This document shows positions 60,836-64,000 of a DNA stretch of 64,000 bases, one piece after another. Under the pieces are notes generated by a model. It searched no databases. It had not been told where the DNA came from and saw only the letters and a program-made list of their open reading frames with translations. Origin of the DNA: Paenibacillus silvisoli (GTDB lineage: Bacteria; Bacillota; Bacilli; Paenibacillales; Paenibacillaceae); assembly GCF_030866765.1 (NCBI RefSeq), contig NZ_CP133017.1:4802501-4866500 (forward strand). Reading direction: 5' to 3'. Made by a program: the position numbers and the translations under genes. Position 1 is the first letter of the stretch. Every line of letters starts with the position of its first letter.

Positions 60836-63187
60836 GTGAAAGCGCTAACATCATGGCTCAATCGCACGTATTTCAAGCAAATTGCATTAAGCGTAACGCT
60901 TCTTTCTGTCATCTCAATCATCGTGTCTTCTGGGGTTCTGTTCTACAATTCGCAAAAAACGATATTATCTGTTCAGAAGGAAGCCAACTTAAAGGTTCTG
61001 AACCAAATTCAGTATAATGTCGACAATACGAACCAAGTATTAAAGCAGATCGCTAGCAGCTCTTACTTCGATTCGGATACCATCTATTTGGCTAATACGA
61101 CCAAAATCGTTTGGTCCGAGCTCTCGTCTAAGCTTTGGAAACTGAATCAAATACTCTCTTCTTCACCGCTGCTTGAATCGATAACCGTATATAATCCGAA
61201 TCTTCAATGTTACTTCTCTACCAATTATACGAATGGGTGCGCAGATGACGGCACTGGCGGTGTCATCTCTTCTTTTCTAGCTAAACAGTCCTTCGCTCCG
61301 CCGAAGTTCAAATTGATTCCGTTAAAATCAGATCAGCAAAACGACAGCCGAATCGAACGGTTTTTGTATTTTCTGTACGTATCGCTCCCCGGCGAGACAA
61401 GACCAAGTATTCTTATCTTGAGTGTCAAACCAGAATGGCTGACCGATAATTTGCACAAGGTTCAGAATGTCGATTTGGTGTATACGAGCAACCTGATGAT
61501 CTTCAATCAACAAGGGCTCATTCTGCAAAGCTCGCCTTCGCCTTCCGCAGACAAAGCGCTCTTGCTAAGTAAAATCGAAGACTTTAAGCATCACAAAGAA
61601 AACAACTATTTTATCGATAAGCTGGGCGGGAAACGATCGATTATTACGTTCGTCAGTTCTCAATCCAATGACTGGTATATCGCAAGCGTTCAAGATTACA
61701 GTACTGTCTATCAGGGAACGGCCAGGCTAACCTATTTCTTTATAATGATTTTGCTGGTATTCATCTGTTTATCCATTCTGGTATCCTCCTGGATTGCCCG
61801 CAGGCTGTACAAACCGGTTCAGTCCATGCTTACCGACCTGTCAAACAGCGAGCTCCCTTCCATTCGATCCATAGACGAGTTCGCGATCATCCGTAATCGC
61901 TATACGACAGCATTGCACAGTTTGGAGCAGCTGCGATCAGCTCAAGACAGCCGGGATCATAATATGAAGGGATTCTATTTGCGAAAATGGCTGCTCGACA
62001 GCACTTCTCTGACCGAGCATGAGTTGCATCGCTTGTTCGATCAAACCAAACTGAATGCTGCTAACCCCCGTTTTGCCGTTTGCGTACTCAAAGTCGATGA
62101 ATATCGGGACTTTAAGTCCAAGCTCAGCGCGCCCGAGCAGAGCTTACTGCTGTTCGCGGCGTGCAATATCGCGCAGGAGATCGTAGGCGACTTCATGCCG
62201 AACGTCGTTACCGACATGCAGGGAGAACATATCGTCATCGTTGCTCAAGTGAACAGTAACGGATGGTATGAAATATTGCATGAAAGGCTGCGTGAAATAC
62301 AGTCCGCCATACATCGTTATTATCAGATATCTTTATCTGCAGCCCTCGTTCATACGGCTTCTTTGCCTGAGCAGATCAGCGCTTCTTATACATTGGCGCA
62401 GGATAATGCGAATTATCGCTTCGTCTACGGCAAAGGATCGTTAATTACACACGAGATGATTTCGAATCGACTGGAAACCGTACACCTTGGACCGCTGACG
62501 GAGCTGGAGAAGAAATTGTCCAATAGTTTGAAAGCAAATGATCAAAACGCGATCGAGAATCACTTGAGCGAAATCGAATACGAGCTTTCCAGGTTGCCCT
62601 ATCATCACATCGTACATGCCATTCTTCATGCTGTATCCGTTGTCGTCAACACCATACGTGAGATTAACACGAATAGCATTTCTCAAATTTCGCTAGACAC
62701 GAAACGCTTTTACGATGTCGTACTCGAACAAGAAACGCTGCAGGACACGATTCGCGCGATTGGAAAGCTGCTGAACGAAACGAGCGCGATGCGTCAGCAG
62801 GACAAGCAGGTGCAGACGAACGCCCTTTTAGTGGAGACGATCAAGGAGATCGTCGAGAGCCAGCTCTCCGACCAAAACTTAAGTGTAGCTCTCATTGCGG
62901 ACATGCTTCGCATATCGAGCGCGCAGACGAATAAAATTTTCAAAGAACATATGGGATTGGCCATCCACGAATATTTGCATGAAATGCGGTTGGAGAAAGC
63001 GAAGGCGCTGCTGGAAGCTGATAACCGTTCCGTCAATGACATTATGCTAATGGCCGGCTTCGGCAACCAAAGCTACTTCTTCCGGCTTTTCAAGAAGAAG
63101 TACAGCGTCACGCCAAGGGAATATCGGTTAAAGGTAGTACTTGGCGACAAGCCGCAGCAACCTATAGACACGGGCCCTTCGAGCTAA
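60836..63187 (+). CDS. Membrane-bound AraC-type regulator with extracellular sensor
   Basis: 783 residues. One helix near the N-terminus (QIALSVTLLSVISIIVSSGV), an extracellular Cache-like sensor of about 250 residues, and a second helix (FFIMILLVFICLSILVSSWI) lead to a cytosolic part of about 460 residues ending in two helix-turn-helix motifs (LSVALIADMLRISSAQTNKI, and RSVNDIMLMAGFGNQSYFFR). Such one-component regulators in Paenibacillus usually stand before a sugar ABC operon, as here. It starts at GTG 60836 after AAGGAGAG. A terminator begins inside its last codons. Confidence 0.9.
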   Translation: MKALTSWLNRTYFKQIALSVTLLSVISIIVSSGVLFYNSQKTILSVQKEANLKVLNQIQYNVDNTNQVLKQIASSSYFDSDTIYLANTTKIVWSELSSKLWKLNQILSSSPLLESITVYNPNLQCYFSTNYTNGCADDGTGGVISSFLAKQSFAPPKFKLIPLKSDQQNDSRIERFLYFLYVSLPGETRPSILILSVKPEWLTDNLHKVQNVDLVYTSNLMIFNQQGLILQSSPSPSADKALLLSKIEDFKHHKENNYFIDKLGGKRSIITFVSSQSNDWYIASVQDYSTVYQGTARLTYFFIMILLVFICLSILVSSWIARRLYKPVQSMLTDLSNSELPSIRSIDEFAIIRNRYTTALHSLEQLRSAQDSRDHNMKGFYLRKWLLDSTSLTEHELHRLFDQTKLNAANPRFAVCVLKVDEYRDFKSKLSAPEQSLLLFAACNIAQEIVGDFMPNVVTDMQGEHIVIVAQVNSNGWYEILHERLREIQSAIHRYYQISLSAALVHTASLPEQISASYTLAQDNANYRFVYGKGSLITHEMISNRLETVHLGPLTELEKKLSNSLKANDQNAIENHLSEIEYELSRLPYHHIVHAILHAVSVVVNTIREINTNSISQISLDTKRFYDVVLEQETLQDTIRAIGKLLNETSAMRQQDKQVQTNALLVETIKEIVESQLSDQNLSVALIADMLRISSAQTNKIFKEHMGLAIHEYLHEMRLEKAKALLEADNRSVNDIMLMAGFGNQSYFFRLFKKKYSVTPREYRLKVVLGDKPQQPIDTGPSS

Positions 63188-63204
63188 CGAAGGGTCTTTT
63201 TTTG
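63175..63204 (+). terminator. Terminator after the membrane AraC-type regulator
   Basis: CCCTTCG (63175-63181) and CGAAGGG (63188-63194) form a 7-bp stem with a 6-nt loop, followed by TCTTTTTTT. It separates the regulator from the permease gene. Confidence 0.85.
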
Positions 63205-63317
63205 CCATAATACAGTGTTTTTGACATTGTACAGTGTTCGTTTACAGCGAATTTCATATCGTACAATCGCCAACTGAACAGCCCGGTGATAAGTTTGGAA
63301 GCAAGGAAAGCAACTAC

Positions 63318-64000
63318 ATGAAGACGGAAGGTGATGAAATGAACGCTCCGGCGATAGCTGAGAAAGTGAACGCTGTACAGAAGAGAGGGAGCCGGACAAG
63401 AACGGTTTGGAAGGTAATGAAAAAAAATCTGCCGCTGTTCAGCATGTCGCTGCCAGGTATTTTGTTCAAAATGATTTTTTCTTACTTACCTTTGTTCGGT
63501 TTGATCTTAGCCTTTAAACATTTCCGGGTGGATAAGGGAATTTGGGGCAGCGATTGGGCCGGCTTCCAAAACTTTCAGTTTTTGTTCCGCAGCAACAATG
63601 CATGGATCATTACACGCAATACGGTTCTTTATAATGGAGCATTTATCGTCATCACCATGATTGTCGCGATCACGCTGGCCGTGCTATTAAATGAACTGTC
63701 GAGCCGGTGGATGAAAGTCCATCAAACGATTCTGTTCATTCCATATTTCATCTCATGGGTCGTCATCGGCTATATTGTCCAGGCTTTTCTCGACCATCAG
63801 CATGGCTTTGTGAATCAAGTGCTTACCGCTCTCGGGCTTGAATCGGTCAAGTGGTACCAGGAAGCCCGGTTTTGGCCATACATCTTGACGGCGGCGCAGC
63901 TGTGGAAGACGGTTGGCTTCTCTACCTTGATCTATTACGCCGGCATTATCGGAATCGACCCTACTTATTACGAAGCCGCTAAAATCGACGGAGCTTCACG
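63318..64000 (+). CDS. Sugar ABC transporter permease (LplB type), N-terminal part, truncated by window edge
   Basis: 227 codons are visible. The N-terminal charged stretch leads into NLPLFSMSLPGILFKMIFSY, then helices and the beginning of the EAA loop TYYEAAKIDGAS at the window edge. It is the LplB/YteP type, like the gene at 45352, and probably begins a second oligosaccharide transporter operon controlled by the regulator upstream. Two in-frame ATGs are possible: 63318 after AAGGAAAG, and 63339 after GGAAGGTGAT. The first is listed. Confidence 0.92.
   Translation, partial: MKTEGDEMNAPAIAEKVNAVQKRGSRTRTVWKVMKKNLPLFSMSLPGILFKMIFSYLPLFGLILAFKHFRVDKGIWGSDWAGFQNFQFLFRSNNAWIITRNTVLYNGAFIVITMIVAITLAVLLNELSSRWMKVHQTILFIPYFISWVVIGYIVQAFLDHQHGFVNQVLTALGLESVKWYQEARFWPYILTAAQLWKTVGFSTLIYYAGIIGIDPTYYEAAKIDGAS

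Overview
The window comes from a Gram-positive, endospore-forming member of the Bacillota, most like Paenibacillaceae (Paenibacillus/Cohnella type). The evidence is two tricistronic gerA-type spore germination operons, an aa3-type menaquinol oxidase (qoxABCD), lipoprotein sugar-binding proteins with LplB/YtcP-type permeases, and YesN/YesM-type regulators. No rRNA, tRNA or CRISPR array was seen. Assignments rest on reading motifs; no database search was possible.

Layout. 1-3.4 kb (minus): the 5' part of an aldehyde dehydrogenase gene, a GABA-type aminotransferase gene directly upstream of it, and a serine hydrolase. 3.6-8.0 kb (plus): a small membrane protein, then qoxABCD closed by a strong bidirectional terminator. 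8.0-10.1 kb (minus): two tandem Gfo/Idh/MocA oxidoreductases. 10.6-14.3 kb (minus): a gerK-like operon in A-C-B order, divergent from a Crp/Fnr regulator. 15.3-17.2 kb: thiol/redox proteins (thioredoxin-like, peroxiredoxin-like) mixed with gene debris (an EamA transporter tail, a Crp helix-turn-helix fragment, and a nitroreductase lacking its N-terminus).

17.65-29.3 kb is an AT-rich accessory island. It opens with four direct repeats that look like transposase-binding sites of a Tn7-like transposon end, and these lie exactly where the nitroreductase gene is cut. Inside is a large STAND NTPase with an N-terminal PD-(D/E)xK (Cap4/DUF4297-like) nuclease, resembling Avs antiviral proteins and cut in two by an intact IS3-family element. 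Next come an unknown protein, two small TniQ/TnsD-like zinc-finger proteins, and a 99-residue protein resembling the C-terminal barrel of TnsB/Mu transposases, translationally coupled to one of the TniQ-like genes. A TetR-headed operon of unknown proteins and a ribbon-helix-helix protein complete the island. The simplest reading is a decayed, or partly domesticated, Tn7-like element with a defence cargo.

29.1-31.2 kb: an enolase-superfamily tail, a phytanoyl-CoA-dioxygenase-family enzyme, its AraC regulator and an IS3 transposase relic. 31.3-49.8 kb is a polysaccharide-utilisation locus. A divergent YesN/YesM two-component system faces a roughly 15-kb minus-strand operon: two permeases, a binding lipoprotein, a cytoplasmic beta-helix protein, an aldo/keto reductase, an unidentified 638-residue protein, a fuconolactonase-like amidohydrolase, an L-rhamnose/L-fucose-type mutarotase, a GH43 glycosidase and a secreted multi-CBM beta-helix protein. 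Import of pectin- or hemicellulose-derived oligosaccharides, trimming, and a non-phosphorylating deoxysugar route would fit.

49.9-56.5 kb (minus): an AraC regulator followed by an unusual operon of fatty-acid-desaturase-like oxygenase, Rieske ferredoxin, ferredoxin reductase, aldo/keto reductase, creatininase-family hydrolase and an aldose-epimerase-like protein that appears to start at CTG. 56.9-60.6 kb (minus): a second ger operon in A-B-C order. 60.8-64 kb (plus): a membrane-bound AraC-type regulator and the start of another sugar ABC transporter permease, cut by the window edge.
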